Origin: Methylophaga sp. 41_12_T18
Lineage (GTDB): Bacteria > Pseudomonadota > Gammaproteobacteria > Nitrosococcales > Methylophagaceae
Assembly: GCA_002163115.1 (NCBI GenBank)
Contig: MAAI01000043.1
Span: 1-64,000, forward strand
Direction: 5' to 3'
Length of the DNA stretch: 64,000 bases
Shown here: positions 27,721 to 37,255 of the stretch, one piece after another
How positions within the stretch are numbered: the stretch's first letter is position 1
Layout: each line of letters begins with the position of its first letter
Notes under the pieces: generated by a model
What the model saw: only the letters and a program-made list of their open reading frames with translations
Told to the model about the DNA's origin: nothing
Database searches by the model: none
Program-made: the position numbers and the translations under genes

Positions 27721-27744
27721 AGGCGCAGCAAATGTGCTGCACCT
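27721..27744. terminator. Bidirectional terminator between glnD and comEA-like gene
   Basis: AGGCGCAGCA and TGCTGCACCT pair over 10 bp with one mismatch around loop AATG. The minus-strand side is followed by TTTTTATTT, a strong tail for the comEA-like gene; the plus-strand tail is weaker. Confidence 0.8.
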
Positions 27745-27771
27745 TTCTACTAATCAATTAAGAAATAGACC

Positions 27772-28047
27772 TCAATCAGCTACGGTTAACTGATCGGATA
27801 ATTTGGCCAACTTCTTCTCGCCGATGCCTTTAACATCAAGTAACGACTCTAAACTATCAAACTCCCCTACCAGTTCCCTATAGCTCACAATCGCAGCGGC
27901 CGTTGATTCGCCAATTCCATTGACTGTTTGCAACTGTTCCAAGCTAGCCGTATTCACATTAATCTTGTCTGCAGCAATGGCTGGGCCTAACGATAAAAAC
28001 AAAGCCATGCATAACGATAAAACGAATTTCTTCAACAACATATCCAT
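27772..28047 (-). CDS. ComEA-like helix-hairpin-helix protein
   Basis: Small exported DNA-binding protein of the ComEA family, which in competent bacteria binds incoming DNA in the periplasm. A signal peptide (LLKKFVLSLCMALFLSLG, cleavage near AIA-ADK) precedes two HhH motifs (VNTASLEQLQTVNGIGEST and LESLLDVKGIGEKKLAKL). ATG 28047 and ATG 28041 are both near AAGGAG; the second has the better 9-base spacing. In Pseudomonas a similar gene sits beside wbpM, at the edge of the O-antigen locus, and here too it marks the cluster edge. Confidence 0.9.
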   Translation of the reverse strand: MDMLLKKFVLSLCMALFLSLGPAIAADKINVNTASLEQLQTVNGIGESTAAAIVSYRELVGEFDSLESLLDVKGIGEKKLAKLSDQLTVAD

Positions 28048-28178
28048 ATACTCCTTGTTAAATTTAAGTTCCGAACAAACCATTCATCTATGAATGATTA
28101 ATAAGGATACTAATTGAAATTCAACATTTTTCCAAGAGAATAATAAATTTAAACTGCTGATTTAATTATAAATTACGT

Positions 28179-28739
28179 TTAATGCGAGACTCCATCTCGA
28201 TTCAATACTTTCAAAAAAGTTAGCCACAACACTCGTAAATCAAATACAAATGATTGCTGTAATAAATAATCATGATCCAAAGCCACCTTCTGTGGAATAG
28301 GCAACTCATCACGGCCATTCACTTGCGCCCAGCCTGTTAAGCCCGGAGTCAATGTATGAATATTATTTGCAGTTCTAAGCTCAATCAAATCATCTTGATT
28401 AAATAACGCAGGCCTCGGCCCAACAAAGCTCATATCCCCTTTTAATATAGACCATAACTGGGGAATCTCATCTAGGCTAGATTTACGTAAAAAGTTACCT
28501 ATTGGCGTTAATACACTTTGAGGATCGGACAATAAATGAGTAGCAACTGCCGGCGTATCAACTTTCATACTCCGAAACTTAGGCATTTTAAAAATCGTAT
28601 TATCTTTTCCTACTCGATCAGACCAATATAATATGGCTCCTTTCGATGTCAATTTCACAAAAACTGCCACCACTACAATTGGTGTAAATAATACTAAGCT
28701 AGCTAATATAGCTAAGCTAAAATCAAATAATCTTTTCAT
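28179..28739 (-). CDS. Undecaprenyl-phosphate phosphosugar transferase, PglC-like
   Basis: Initiates the polysaccharide repeat by moving a sugar-1-phosphate from a UDP-sugar to undecaprenyl phosphate. At 186 residues it is the minimal monotopic type: one re-entrant hydrophobic segment (about 5-29), KFRSM at about 54-58 and the catalytic Asp90-Glu91 in SSLDEIPQLW, then MSFVGPRP and TPGLTGWAQVNGR. The adjacent reductase and the distant WbpM-like dehydratase suggest UDP-QuiNAc or UDP-FucNAc as donor (inference). Overlaps the reductase gene by 17 bases. Confidence 0.95.
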   Translation of the reverse strand: MKRLFDFSLAILASLVLFTPIVVVAVFVKLTSKGAILYWSDRVGKDNTIFKMPKFRSMKVDTPAVATHLLSDPQSVLTPIGNFLRKSSLDEIPQLWSILKGDMSFVGPRPALFNQDDLIELRTANNIHTLTPGLTGWAQVNGRDELPIPQKVALDHDYLLQQSFVFDLRVLWLTFLKVLNRDGVSH

Positions 28740-29676
28740 TTAGATATGTATCTACCGTTTTTGTTAGTTGTTCATCCATTGTTGTCACCGGCTGCCAACC
28801 TAATAAGTCACGCGCCTTAGAACTATCTACTTGCAAAGAACTAAATAAACGCTCCGTGACAGCTTGCTTTCCTAATCGTTTAGCAACAAACTTCATCCAA
28901 CTCACTGGAATAGGTATCAACATAGAACGCTTACCTAAAGCCAGAGCAACTTTTCTCAACAATTGCGTGGTTGACACATCTTCATCATCAGAAATCAAAA
29001 ATATTTCATTAGCGGCTTTAGGATGGTCAATACAATGAATAATGAAATCAACCAAATTATCCAACGCAACCAAAGATCGTTGATTATTTATTGCACCAAA
29101 AGGCAATGGAATACCACGCTCAACCCATTTTATCATTGATAAAAAGTTAGCTTTTACGCCTGGACCATATACCAATGGTGGCCTAATAATCACTACTTCC
29201 ATTCCTGTTTCTTCTGCTATTTTTAAAAGCCCTTGCTCTGCTTCATATTTGGAAATCGCATAAGGTTCTTGGGGGGCTGGTTTATCTAGCTCCTTAAATG
29301 GAAGTGTATTACTGTTGCCATTAACACCTATTGAGCTAATAAATATAAACCGACTAGCTCCTGCTTCAGCTGCTTGCTTAGCTAAGTGCAATGTACTTGC
29401 AGTATTGATGTTCCGATATTCTTTTAACGGATCAGCTGCTATTTCATGAAGAATATGTGCTCTTGCAGCGGTATGTATGACAACATCCACACCCAGTATA
29501 GCCTCCGACCAATTTTCATCAGGCAATAGTTCATTCTGTGTAATATTTTCAATAATATTGTTTTTAAAAGTCGAAAATGGCCGAATACTACCACTAACAC
29601 TATGCTCAGTATCTCCTAGCCGCCTGATTAATGATTGGCTAAGAAAACTGTTTAGTCCTGTTAAAAAAAGCTTCAT
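28723..29676 (-). CDS. NAD-dependent epimerase/4-reductase, WbpV-like
   Basis: Extended short-chain dehydrogenase of 317 residues. The NAD site is the TGxxxFLS form (LTGLNSFLSQSL) seen in UDP-6-deoxy-4-keto-HexNAc reductases, and the catalytic pair is in YAISKYEAE. By context it should reduce the product of the WbpM-like dehydratase at 50-52 kb to UDP-QuiNAc or UDP-FucNAc, which the next gene loads on the lipid carrier. The exact stereochemistry cannot be read from sequence. Overlaps the upstream glycosyltransferase by 4 bases. Confidence 0.88.
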   Translation of the reverse strand: MKLFLTGLNSFLSQSLIRRLGDTEHSVSGSIRPFSTFKNNIIENITQNELLPDENWSEAILGVDVVIHTAARAHILHEIAADPLKEYRNINTASTLHLAKQAAEAGASRFIFISSIGVNGNSNTLPFKELDKPAPQEPYAISKYEAEQGLLKIAEETGMEVVIIRPPLVYGPGVKANFLSMIKWVERGIPLPFGAINNQRSLVALDNLVDFIIHCIDHPKAANEIFLISDDEDVSTTQLLRKVALALGKRSMLIPIPVSWMKFVAKRLGKQAVTERLFSSLQVDSSKARDLLGWQPVTTMDEQLTKTVDTYLNEKII

Positions 29677-30827
29677 GACTTACTTTTATTCATTAATAAG
29701 CGATATTCTTGATGTAATAATTGACTGACAAGCGTCGTATCGAATTCTTTACGACAACGTTCAAATGCTTTTTCACCTAAGTCTTTACAATACTCCTCAT
29801 TAATAACTAACTTTTCTAGAGCTTCTTGTAACTTTACTGTGTTCTGTGGTTCAACCAAAATCCCAGTCACTTCATGTTGAATTGCATCTGTTAATCCATA
29901 AATGTTACTGCCTAAGGTCGGAACTTTCATTGCCGCAGCTTCAATCACTACTGTTCCAAAACCTTCTCGGTAACTAGGGAGACATAATAAACTTGAAACA
30001 TTTAAATACTGCTCAGGATTTTTTTTTGTGCCTAAATAATGTAAACGCTCAATATTTATCCACTGGCGTAAATTTATTTCAGTAGTTTTTTCTTCACACG
30101 GCCCAATTAATAGTAAATGCAGATGTTTATATTTTTTTTGTAAGGCATCGAATGCAGAGACAAGCTCATTTATGCCTTTATCTCTACTCAATCGCCCTAT
30201 AAATGTAACAATAAAGTCTGTCTTTTTTATATTTAAGTCACGAAACATGCTCTCTTGCTGCCAATGACCATTATCAAACCTATCCAAATCGACACCAGCC
30301 AACGAACCAGCACCAATAACTTTAATTGAAGATTCTTGGCCTACCCCTTCAGAAATGAGGTATTGCTTTTGTCCTTTGCTATCTGCATAACACTGAGTAT
30401 TTAACTTTGTAATTAATATATCAATTAACCGGTATACCCATCGTGCCGGCCCACTTTTATTAGCCCAAACTTGACCTGTAAAAGTATGCACTCTACTAGG
30501 AACCCCGGCTAACTTAGCTGCTATCGCACAAAGTAAACCAGCTTTTGGTGTTGCCGAATGTACAATATCAAAACGATTTTCTTTAAAAAATTTATACAGA
30601 TTAACCAGTGAAATAAAGTCTTTAATTGGTGAGGGTGCTCGTGCAATATCAATAGGTATACATTTTAGCCCCTCAACAGCTTGAAGCCTGCTCCAGTCAC
30701 CTTCCAGAGAAGCAACAGCAGTAACATCTATGCCCTCATCGACTAAATATTTTAATTGTTGCCGTAATTGGTTATCTAGAAAAAAAGGAACCGTCACAAC
30801 CCTTGCTATTTTTATTTTCTTATCCAC
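29673..30827 (-). CDS. Glycosyltransferase family 4
   Basis: Retaining GT-B glycosyltransferase, 384 residues, acting at the inner face of the cytoplasmic membrane. C-terminal domain shows GRLSRDKGINEL and the EX7E motif EGFGTVVIE; the N-terminal acceptor domain has HSATPKAGLLCAIAAKL, similar to transferases that add the second sugar to an undecaprenyl-PP-HexNAc. A run of nine A in the coding strand (30019-30027) lies in frame at TKKNP. Donor and acceptor unknown. Confidence 0.92.
   Translation of the reverse strand: MDKKIKIARVVTVPFFLDNQLRQQLKYLVDEGIDVTAVASLEGDWSRLQAVEGLKCIPIDIARAPSPIKDFISLVNLYKFFKENRFDIVHSATPKAGLLCAIAAKLAGVPSRVHTFTGQVWANKSGPARWVYRLIDILITKLNTQCYADSKGQKQYLISEGVGQESSIKVIGAGSLAGVDLDRFDNGHWQQESMFRDLNIKKTDFIVTFIGRLSRDKGINELVSAFDALQKKYKHLHLLLIGPCEEKTTEINLRQWINIERLHYLGTKKNPEQYLNVSSLLCLPSYREGFGTVVIEAAAMKVPTLGSNIYGLTDAIQHEVTGILVEPQNTVKLQEALEKLVINEEYCKDLGEKAFERCRKEFDTTLVSQLLHQEYRLLMNKSKS
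30019..30027 (-). repeat. A9 homopolymer in a glycosyltransferase gene
   Basis: Nine A on the coding strand, read as ACA AAA AAA AAT, in an intact frame. Such runs can slip during replication or transcription, but A/T runs are frequent in this AT-rich cluster, so this alone is weak evidence for variation. Confidence 0.35.
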
Positions 30828-30836
30828 TGACCTATA

Positions 30837-31877
30837 TTACCTAGCAAATCCATTTAAAATCATAACTATAAAAGCTACTACTGAAGAAAATACAACATAC
30901 GGAAGTAGCTTATTTAACTTATCCCATAATGTTGAATAACGTACTGTCACCGCAACCAAAATTGCTGCAAATAACCAGGCAGTATAAGCATACCGGTTAG
31001 AAAAATTGGCAAAGCCTAATAATAAAAAAGGTATTAGCAAAATCACATATATCTTTAAACATAATTCGACGGTTTTTTGATACTGCTCTTTAACCCAGAA
31101 ACTCTGGAATATCATTGTGAAAACTACCCAAAATAAAGAAAACAGTAAGAAGTCATATCGAACTCCACTATCATAATCGTAATTTTGTTGATAACTTGTT
31201 ATAGAACTATATAACTCAATATTTGTTACTTCAGATATCCATGCTATTAGATGAGCCGAACCACCAATACCATATAATATAGAAAGAAATGCAACACCGC
31301 CGAGTAACAATGGTAAAGGAACAAAAATCGCCCCCAACAGCAATATATACATTACCGATGCATAATGAATCGAAATAGCAATAATGGAGATGACGATACA
31401 TTTCCCCCATTCTCTATTTTGAAAACACAGATAAACATAAAAAATTAAAAAACCAGCCATCCCTTGTCTGATAGCATTAATTTGACTTGAGACAAAAAAA
31501 GGGGACACCAATAAAGCGGAAAAAACTAGGTATCTCAGTGAGATATCAATTTTCTTATCATTATTAATACTGTCAATTTCAGATACGACTTTATTAGCCA
31601 GAATAAATAACGTAATAGATATGAGTGTGAAATAAAACTTTACTCCTAAGCCGCTCTGAGCAGCTAAATACGTAAAGAGTTGAAATCCAAATTCTCGGTT
31701 AAAGGTAAAAAACTCACCTTCTTCCATTGCAAAAAAACGGTTAGCATAAGTAAGTGTATCAGTACCAACAGACAGCTCTCTGCTTCCAACAATCACTGCC
31801 AATACCAACGCTATAATATATAAAAATATTAATTTATAATTATTTCTAATATAGCTGCTCTGCTGCTCGAAACTCAT
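30837..31877 (-). CDS. EpsG/Wzy-type O-antigen polymerase
   Basis: Polytopic inner-membrane protein of 346 residues with about ten hydrophobic helices and an EpsG-like start (GSRELSVGTDTLTYANRFF). Such proteins polymerise lipid-linked repeats on the periplasmic side. It is the only polymerase candidate in the cluster. Low sequence conservation is usual for Wzy, so the role rests on topology, the EpsG-like motif and neighbours (glycosyltransferases and flippase). Overlaps the upstream gene by 4 bases. Confidence 0.85.
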   Translation of the reverse strand: MSFEQQSSYIRNNYKLIFLYIIALVLAVIVGSRELSVGTDTLTYANRFFAMEEGEFFTFNREFGFQLFTYLAAQSGLGVKFYFTLISITLFILANKVVSEIDSINNDKKIDISLRYLVFSALLVSPFFVSSQINAIRQGMAGFLIFYVYLCFQNREWGKCIVISIIAISIHYASVMYILLLGAIFVPLPLLLGGVAFLSILYGIGGSAHLIAWISEVTNIELYSSITSYQQNYDYDSGVRYDFLLFSLFWVVFTMIFQSFWVKEQYQKTVELCLKIYVILLIPFLLLGFANFSNRYAYTAWLFAAILVAVTVRYSTLWDKLNKLLPYVVFSSVVAFIVMILNGFAR

Positions 31878-32689
31878 TGGAGGCCACGTAGCGCTAGTCT
31901 TCTAAGATATTTAGTTAATGAAAATACACATAAGAAATAATATTGATACTGCTTCAAACTTCTTGACTTTAAAACTTGTCGATATGCGCCCAACTCACCC
32001 TTTTCCATTTCCCACAAATTTTGGCTCAAACCTGATTCACCATAAGGCATCTTATACATATAAGATAACTCTATGTCTAGCTTAATGACAATTAAGCCAT
32101 CACAAATTATATTAAGCCAAAGTAAGTAATCTTCAGCGTACCGTAGTGTCTCATCGAATCTAAATTTAATATTTCTCTTAAGCATTACGGTAGGTGTTGA
32201 TAAAGAATTAGATAAAAGAAATGGCCATTTCTTTACTTTTGAATAGGGAATACTTTTTCCCAACTGAGGCAATAAAGCACTGCCTGTACCAGTTTTTTTG
32301 TAACCGATGTTATGGCCACATAAATCAACATCAGGATGCGCTTTCAACCAGTGATATTGAAACTCAACTTTATGCGGGTGCCAACTGTCATCAGCATCTA
32401 AAAATGCAATATAATCTGACTTGGCAAGCTTCCACCCTTCATTTCTAGCAAACGATGCCCCCCTGTTATTATCCAAATGAATAATTTGAATCCAGCCTTG
32501 TTGGTACTCTTTCTTTAAGTTTGATAGCAGCTCTAGTGTTCGATCACTACTCGCGTCATCAACTAATATTAGCTCAGCAACAGTTAACGTCTGTGATGCA
32601 ACAGACTGTACAGCTCGAACAATTGTTTTCTCACTTTGGTAGCACGGAACGACCACACTCACAGAGGCCGTCATAATATAGAAAACCAC
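31874..32689 (-). CDS. Glycosyltransferase family 2
   Basis: Inverting GT-A transferase of 271 residues. Visible motifs: start SVVVPCYQSEKTIVRAVQSV, LVDDASSDRT for nucleotide binding and the metal-binding FLDADDSW near residue 95. One C-terminal helical part follows. Its donor sugar is unknown. Coupled to the polymerase gene by a 4-base overlap. Confidence 0.9.
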   Translation of the reverse strand: MVFYIMTASVSVVVPCYQSEKTIVRAVQSVASQTLTVAELILVDDASSDRTLELLSNLKKEYQQGWIQIIHLDNNRGASFARNEGWKLAKSDYIAFLDADDSWHPHKVEFQYHWLKAHPDVDLCGHNIGYKKTGTGSALLPQLGKSIPYSKVKKWPFLLSNSLSTPTVMLKRNIKFRFDETLRYAEDYLLWLNIICDGLIVIKLDIELSYMYKMPYGESGLSQNLWEMEKGELGAYRQVLKSRSLKQYQYYFLCVFSLTKYLRRLALRGLQ

Positions 32690-32719
32690 ATTTCGACAAA
32701 TAAATTATTTTGTCCGTTC

Positions 32720-33997
32720 TCAATACACATGCTTTCTTGCCGTCAAATAAAACAATATAACCAAAACAAGCTCACTAATAAATGTTGTGGCTGCCGCCCC
32801 AATATTCCCCCAAATGGGTATAACAATAATATTCAATATCACATTAAGCAATGCTGTTACCCCCATACACTTTACTTTTCTTTTCATATTACCTGGCTCG
32901 ACAAAAACAGATTCAATACTTGAAGATAGAAAGCGACAAGGTATACACAAAGCCAAAATCATTATCAGAGGAATGACACTAATATAGGCATCACCGAAAA
33001 TGACAGGAATTATGGCGGGTACAACTAAAAAAATGATACCCATAACACCAAGCCCGGCTAACAACATAATACGATTACCAGCTTGATAAACACTAATAAA
33101 CTTAGCCTTATCATGAACAGCCCATCGGTGTAATTTTGGTAATAAAAATCGTTGGTAGAAAATAGCTGGAAACAGGTAAACTGCGCCGAGGATAATAAAA
33201 GAAACATTATATATACCCGCACTTTCAGCACTATCTAGGTACTTCAATAAAATAATGTCACTTTGATAATAAACTACATACAAAAAACCAGCGAGAGCAA
33301 ATGGGTAAGACTCCTCGATAACATTTTTAATTGTTGGCTTGCGTAACAACTTATAGCTATTACTTTGCGAATGTCCTTTTAACTTAAGCTTCCCCTGGAG
33401 TATTTCTTTTAAAGAAAACACTCCAAAGATAACTAATACAATAGAGCATAGAGACACTCCTATCGACAGGTTAATTAAGTCATATTCGTCGGTTAATATA
33501 GAAAAATAAACACTAACCCACAGAAAGCGTAAACTATTTAACAGTAACTGCCATAAAGATAAAGCTCCATATTTTTCTTCTAACTGTAATTTAGCTACAA
33601 CCAACTCAAATAGAACCTGTCCGGCTAATACTGGGAAAAAAAGCCAAATGATTAAGTTCTGAAAAATCAGGCTATGAGGCCCCCAATAAGCCCAAGCTAC
33701 TAAAACCATTGAAATCACAAAAATACTGACAGATACTAAATATAGAGTTGATTTAACCCATCGAATAGCTTGACGGCCTTCTTGGCCAAAAACTCGTAAC
33801 CAAAAATGTGGGACACCAGCGGTGGCAAATGATGAAACTAAAGTTATCACTGCCAAAATCGCTATAAAAAAACCGTAATCTTCTGGCCCTAACTCTCTGG
33901 CCATAATCACATTTGTAACAAAAGCCAAGCCACCAGTTAAAAATGAACTTAAATAAAGCAATATCATTGAAGCCATGGCCAATGATATTTTATGCAT
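32720..33997 (-). CDS. Wzx-type oligosaccharide flippase (first of two)
   Basis: MATE-like polysaccharide flippase of 425 residues with about 12 to 14 helices; the start (MASMILLYLSSFLTGGLAF) and early AREL-GPEDYGFFIAI motif are typical. It moves the undecaprenyl-linked repeat to the periplasmic side. A second family member lies at 44.6-46.0 kb, which is unusual in one cluster. Confidence 0.9.
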   Translation of the reverse strand: MHKISLAMASMILLYLSSFLTGGLAFVTNVIMARELGPEDYGFFIAILAVITLVSSFATAGVPHFWLRVFGQEGRQAIRWVKSTLYLVSVSIFVISMVLVAWAYWGPHSLIFQNLIIWLFFPVLAGQVLFELVVAKLQLEEKYGALSLWQLLLNSLRFLWVSVYFSILTDEYDLINLSIGVSLCSIVLVIFGVFSLKEILQGKLKLKGHSQSNSYKLLRKPTIKNVIEESYPFALAGFLYVVYYQSDIILLKYLDSAESAGIYNVSFIILGAVYLFPAIFYQRFLLPKLHRWAVHDKAKFISVYQAGNRIMLLAGLGVMGIIFLVVPAIIPVIFGDAYISVIPLIMILALCIPCRFLSSSIESVFVEPGNMKRKVKCMGVTALLNVILNIIVIPIWGNIGAAATTFISELVLVILFYLTARKHVY

Positions 33998-34074
33998 ACT
34001 TACCTACATGCTTCATCACCTGTGACTCTAATAACATTAAATTCACAATTTTTTATTACCTTTGATACTGAGCA

Positions 34075-34833
34075 TTACGGTCTCTTTGTATACTGAAGGA
34101 AACGATCGAATATTTTTCTGAATACCCAGCTAACCGTCGAAAAATTTGAATCTCTCGCTTTCATCACAGAAAGAATTTCACGATTTTGTTCAATAATATT
34201 TGAAAAACTCCCATTAGTTGTCCCCCCGACTCTCATTTTAACTAACACTTCAGGTAAATAAGAATTAGTAATAACTTTCTCTTCCAGAAGCCGATACATC
34301 AACTCAAAGTCAGCAGCGATTTGATAATTCAGGTTAAATGCATTATATTTTTTATATACTTCATTACGCACAAAAAAAGTTGGATGCGCCGGAACCCAAG
34401 CCTTACGAAACATTCCTAGTTGAAAAGATGCCGATTTCCAAAAACGCACCACCTTATCTGTATCCACTTGCTCGACATAAACCAAATCACCATAGATTGC
34501 ATCAAGAGTTTCAAACTTCATAAATTCATCAGCAACTCTTTCAATCACCGATGAATGTGCGTATAAATCATCTGAATTTAGTGTCGCAACAATATCGCCT
34601 GATGCCATAGCAATTCCTTTATTCATCGCATCATAAATACCACGATCCGGCTCACTAATAACTTGATGTATCTTATCCGAATACTCATCAATAATTGACA
34701 AGGTATTATCCGTAGAGCCGCCATCAATAATAATATATTCAATATCAGAATACGTTTGAGAAATAACAGACTCAATAGCTGCTCGAATAAACTCTTCGGA
34801 ATTAAAACAGACGGTAATAATCGAAATTTTCAC
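34075..34833 (-). CDS. Glycosyltransferase family 2, WcaA-like
   Basis: GT-A transferase of 252 residues: MKISIITVCFNSEEFIRAAI, IIDGGSTDNT and metal-binding LNSDDLY. It is closely similar over the first hundred residues to the product of 38053-38841 and, like it, is paired with a GT4 gene (34830-36074) on the upstream side. Stop overlaps nothing; the GT4 stop and this start overlap by 4 bases. Donor unknown. Confidence 0.9.
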   Translation of the reverse strand: MKISIITVCFNSEEFIRAAIESVISQTYSDIEYIIIDGGSTDNTLSIIDEYSDKIHQVISEPDRGIYDAMNKGIAMASGDIVATLNSDDLYAHSSVIERVADEFMKFETLDAIYGDLVYVEQVDTDKVVRFWKSASFQLGMFRKAWVPAHPTFFVRNEVYKKYNAFNLNYQIAADFELMYRLLEEKVITNSYLPEVLVKMRVGGTTNGSFSNIIEQNREILSVMKARDSNFSTVSWVFRKIFDRFLQYTKRP

Positions 34834-36074
34834 TTTTTATGTTTCTTTTTTAGTTCATATGCATCAGCAATTATTTTTAAATATTGCTCGCGAATTACAG
34901 GATAAGAAAACTGCCTAATTACATGCCTCCTACCATTAGCGCCGAGCTCTTTTCTTCTTTCTTCACTCATCAAAATAAATTTCTTCATTTTTTCAGCTAG
35001 TTGTCGACTACTAAACGGTTCAACTGTAAGCCCCGTTTTTTCATTTTCCACAATATCCTTCAACCCAGAACATTCAAAGCAAATGACAGGTGTTTCACAA
35101 GATAGTGCCTCTGCAGCAACTTGACCGAAAGACTCTACTAAAGATGGTACAACCAAGCAATCTACACTTGAATAAAGGTTTGCTAATTTTGCTGGCTCTG
35201 CAATATGCCCTAAAGAAATCGTAGTAAAACCAAAGTTATTAGATTCGCCTAATTTAGGCCCACCAAAATTGACAAATTTTATTCTTTCGATGATATTTTT
35301 TTCTAACTTTAAACTTAACCGTGCAATTGCTTCATTTAGTAAATTCGAGCCCTTTAACAAGTTTTTTTTCCCACCAATGGCTCCAAAACAAAAAACAATA
35401 TCATCCCTTTTTAAATGATGGCTCTTTCGAAACCTTATAACATCAGCAAGATGCGACGGTTGAAATAAAGATACATCTATAGGATTTGGAAGAAGTCGAA
35501 CATCCGCTTGCTTTAAAATCAAACTTTTCTTAGCTCTAGCTAGCATCCATTTTGAGGGTACGGTATAGATTAAATCATCACGGTGACTAAGTTTATAATG
35601 TTTTATCTTCCAGAGAATATAGTTCCAATGAAGCCCCCACACGCCTTTTCGAAAAAAAACATACCCATCTATAAAATCTAAGTGCTGTTCTTGAATATTA
35701 TAATAATGCTCAGCACCACAATAAAGCCATTCATCATGGAGTGTAATAATCACACCAGATGGAATTTTATGTAAATTAAAAATACTCAACGTATCGTTGT
35801 TAAACCAGTGAAAATGTATCACCGATTCCTTTGAGCTCTGTATAAATTTAAATATAGGTTGATAACTAAATAAATTAAGTGAGTGTTTAACTGGGTTACC
35901 ATCAAATTGAAACTTTGTCAGAGCAAAAGAAACCAACCTTTTCAAAAACTGGATACGACCGGCATCTAACTGGCAAAATGTATCAACATTATTGCCTAAA
36001 AGAGTCTTGAATTTCGCCGCAGCTAATGCAGCACCACCTTTCTTAAAGGAGTATGAAACTAACGATACTTTCAT
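34830..36074 (-). CDS. Glycosyltransferase family 4, WcaC-like
   Basis: GT-B transferase of 414 residues. N-terminal KKGGAALAAAKFKTLL and HFHWFNNDTLSIFNL with LHDEWLYCGAEHYYN, C-terminal EX7E motif ESFGQVAAE. These N-terminal motifs are shared with the product of 38957-40165 and recall colanic acid WcaC. Pairs with the GT2 gene downstream through a 4-base overlap. Donor and acceptor unknown. Confidence 0.9.
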   Translation of the reverse strand: MKVSLVSYSFKKGGAALAAAKFKTLLGNNVDTFCQLDAGRIQFLKRLVSFALTKFQFDGNPVKHSLNLFSYQPIFKFIQSSKESVIHFHWFNNDTLSIFNLHKIPSGVIITLHDEWLYCGAEHYYNIQEQHLDFIDGYVFFRKGVWGLHWNYILWKIKHYKLSHRDDLIYTVPSKWMLARAKKSLILKQADVRLLPNPIDVSLFQPSHLADVIRFRKSHHLKRDDIVFCFGAIGGKKNLLKGSNLLNEAIARLSLKLEKNIIERIKFVNFGGPKLGESNNFGFTTISLGHIAEPAKLANLYSSVDCLVVPSLVESFGQVAAEALSCETPVICFECSGLKDIVENEKTGLTVEPFSSRQLAEKMKKFILMSEERRKELGANGRRHVIRQFSYPVIREQYLKIIADAYELKKKHKK

Positions 36075-36095
36075 CTACTTAATATACGATTAAAA

Positions 36096-37127
36096 TCAAG
36101 GCAATGCATAAGATTTAACTTGTCTTTCATCTTTAATTTTTATAGAAACACTATCATTAATAGAACTTAATCCACTATAGGAATCAATAGTCTGCTCATT
36201 AATAATCACCTTCAAACTAGACGGTACTTCAGGGTCAAAAATTAAGCCATTTACTCCATCTTTAATGAGTTCACTTGCACCACATTTATTAGAAATAACC
36301 ACAGGCAGCCCAAAATAAAGAGCCTCCTCTACAACCAGGCCCCATGGTTCTCTTAAGCTTGGCAGAATTAAAAAATCATTTTCCATATAAAAGCTTTTAA
36401 GCTGTGCGTTATCGACTTGCCCATGAAAATAAATATTCTGTTTTGCTAGATTTTCTAGCTTTTCCTTTAAAGGACCTGTACCTACAATTGTTAACTCTAC
36501 ATCATCCAGCTCATTAAAAGTTTGGACCAAATACGTTAAATTCTTTTCTTCCGATAGGCGACCTACATATAAATACTTTTTTTTATACAGCCTAATAACA
36601 GGAGAAAATTTTGGTTTATTAATGACACCAACACCTTGCGTGATATAGATATTCCCTTTGAAACTCAATGCCAGCAGTAATTGCTTATGCAATAAACCTG
36701 ATGCAAAAACACCAGAGACCCTAGATAAAAACAATTTTTTGATCCAACCTCGAACACCATCAGTACGGCTTTCAAAAATTGTTGACTCTAAGGCCAGGTA
36801 ATTTTTCTTTTTAACATTTGAACAAACCAAATACCAAAACTCAACAAGGTCCCAGCCACTTACCAAAACTCTTTTTGTAGGTGTTGATAATAAAATAGCC
36901 CTTAGTTTTCGAATATTTCTCAGTTTACTTCGGTGCTGAAAACTTCCTTTATCTAAAATTTCATAACTAAAACTAATAGGTTTCGTATTTATAAAATCCG
37001 TAGCTCGTTTTTCTGTAGTTTCACTGGCAATAAAAACAACATGAAGTTTTAATTTCTTACTCATTTCATTGTACAAATTTACTTTATAAAAAGCAGGAAT
37101 ATGAGTAATGATTATATAGTCATACAT
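36096..37127 (-). CDS. Glycosyltransferase family 4
   Basis: GT-B transferase of 343 residues with YVGRLSEEKNLTYLVQTF and EX7E motif EPWGLVVEE in the C-terminal domain; the N-terminus MYDYIIITHIPAFYKVNLYN is of the type that binds lipid-linked acceptor. Its ATG at 37127 would overlap by 8 bases the stop of the upstream acyltransferase if that gene's frame is restored at the G9 tract, so translation of this gene may be coupled to the switch state. Confidence 0.9.
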   Translation of the reverse strand: MYDYIIITHIPAFYKVNLYNEMSKKLKLHVVFIASETTEKRATDFINTKPISFSYEILDKGSFQHRSKLRNIRKLRAILLSTPTKRVLVSGWDLVEFWYLVCSNVKKKNYLALESTIFESRTDGVRGWIKKLFLSRVSGVFASGLLHKQLLLALSFKGNIYITQGVGVINKPKFSPVIRLYKKKYLYVGRLSEEKNLTYLVQTFNELDDVELTIVGTGPLKEKLENLAKQNIYFHGQVDNAQLKSFYMENDFLILPSLREPWGLVVEEALYFGLPVVISNKCGASELIKDGVNGLIFDPEVPSSLKVIINEQTIDSYSGLSSINDSVSIKIKDERQVKSYALP

Positions 37128-37255
37128 ACTTAAACAATGACCTATTATGAAACTTCATTTTTAACATTAGCAAACAATGTAGCAATAGTACTGACAACAG
37201 CATTTTATAATACCACTCACCGTGTGCTAGCTTGTCTACAACAATACTCGCGACA

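Noticed and set aside
30019-30027. A9 run in a GT4 gene as another phase switch
   Set aside because: The frame is intact and A/T runs of 8 or 9 are frequent in this AT-rich cluster, so it is kept only as a low-confidence repeat.
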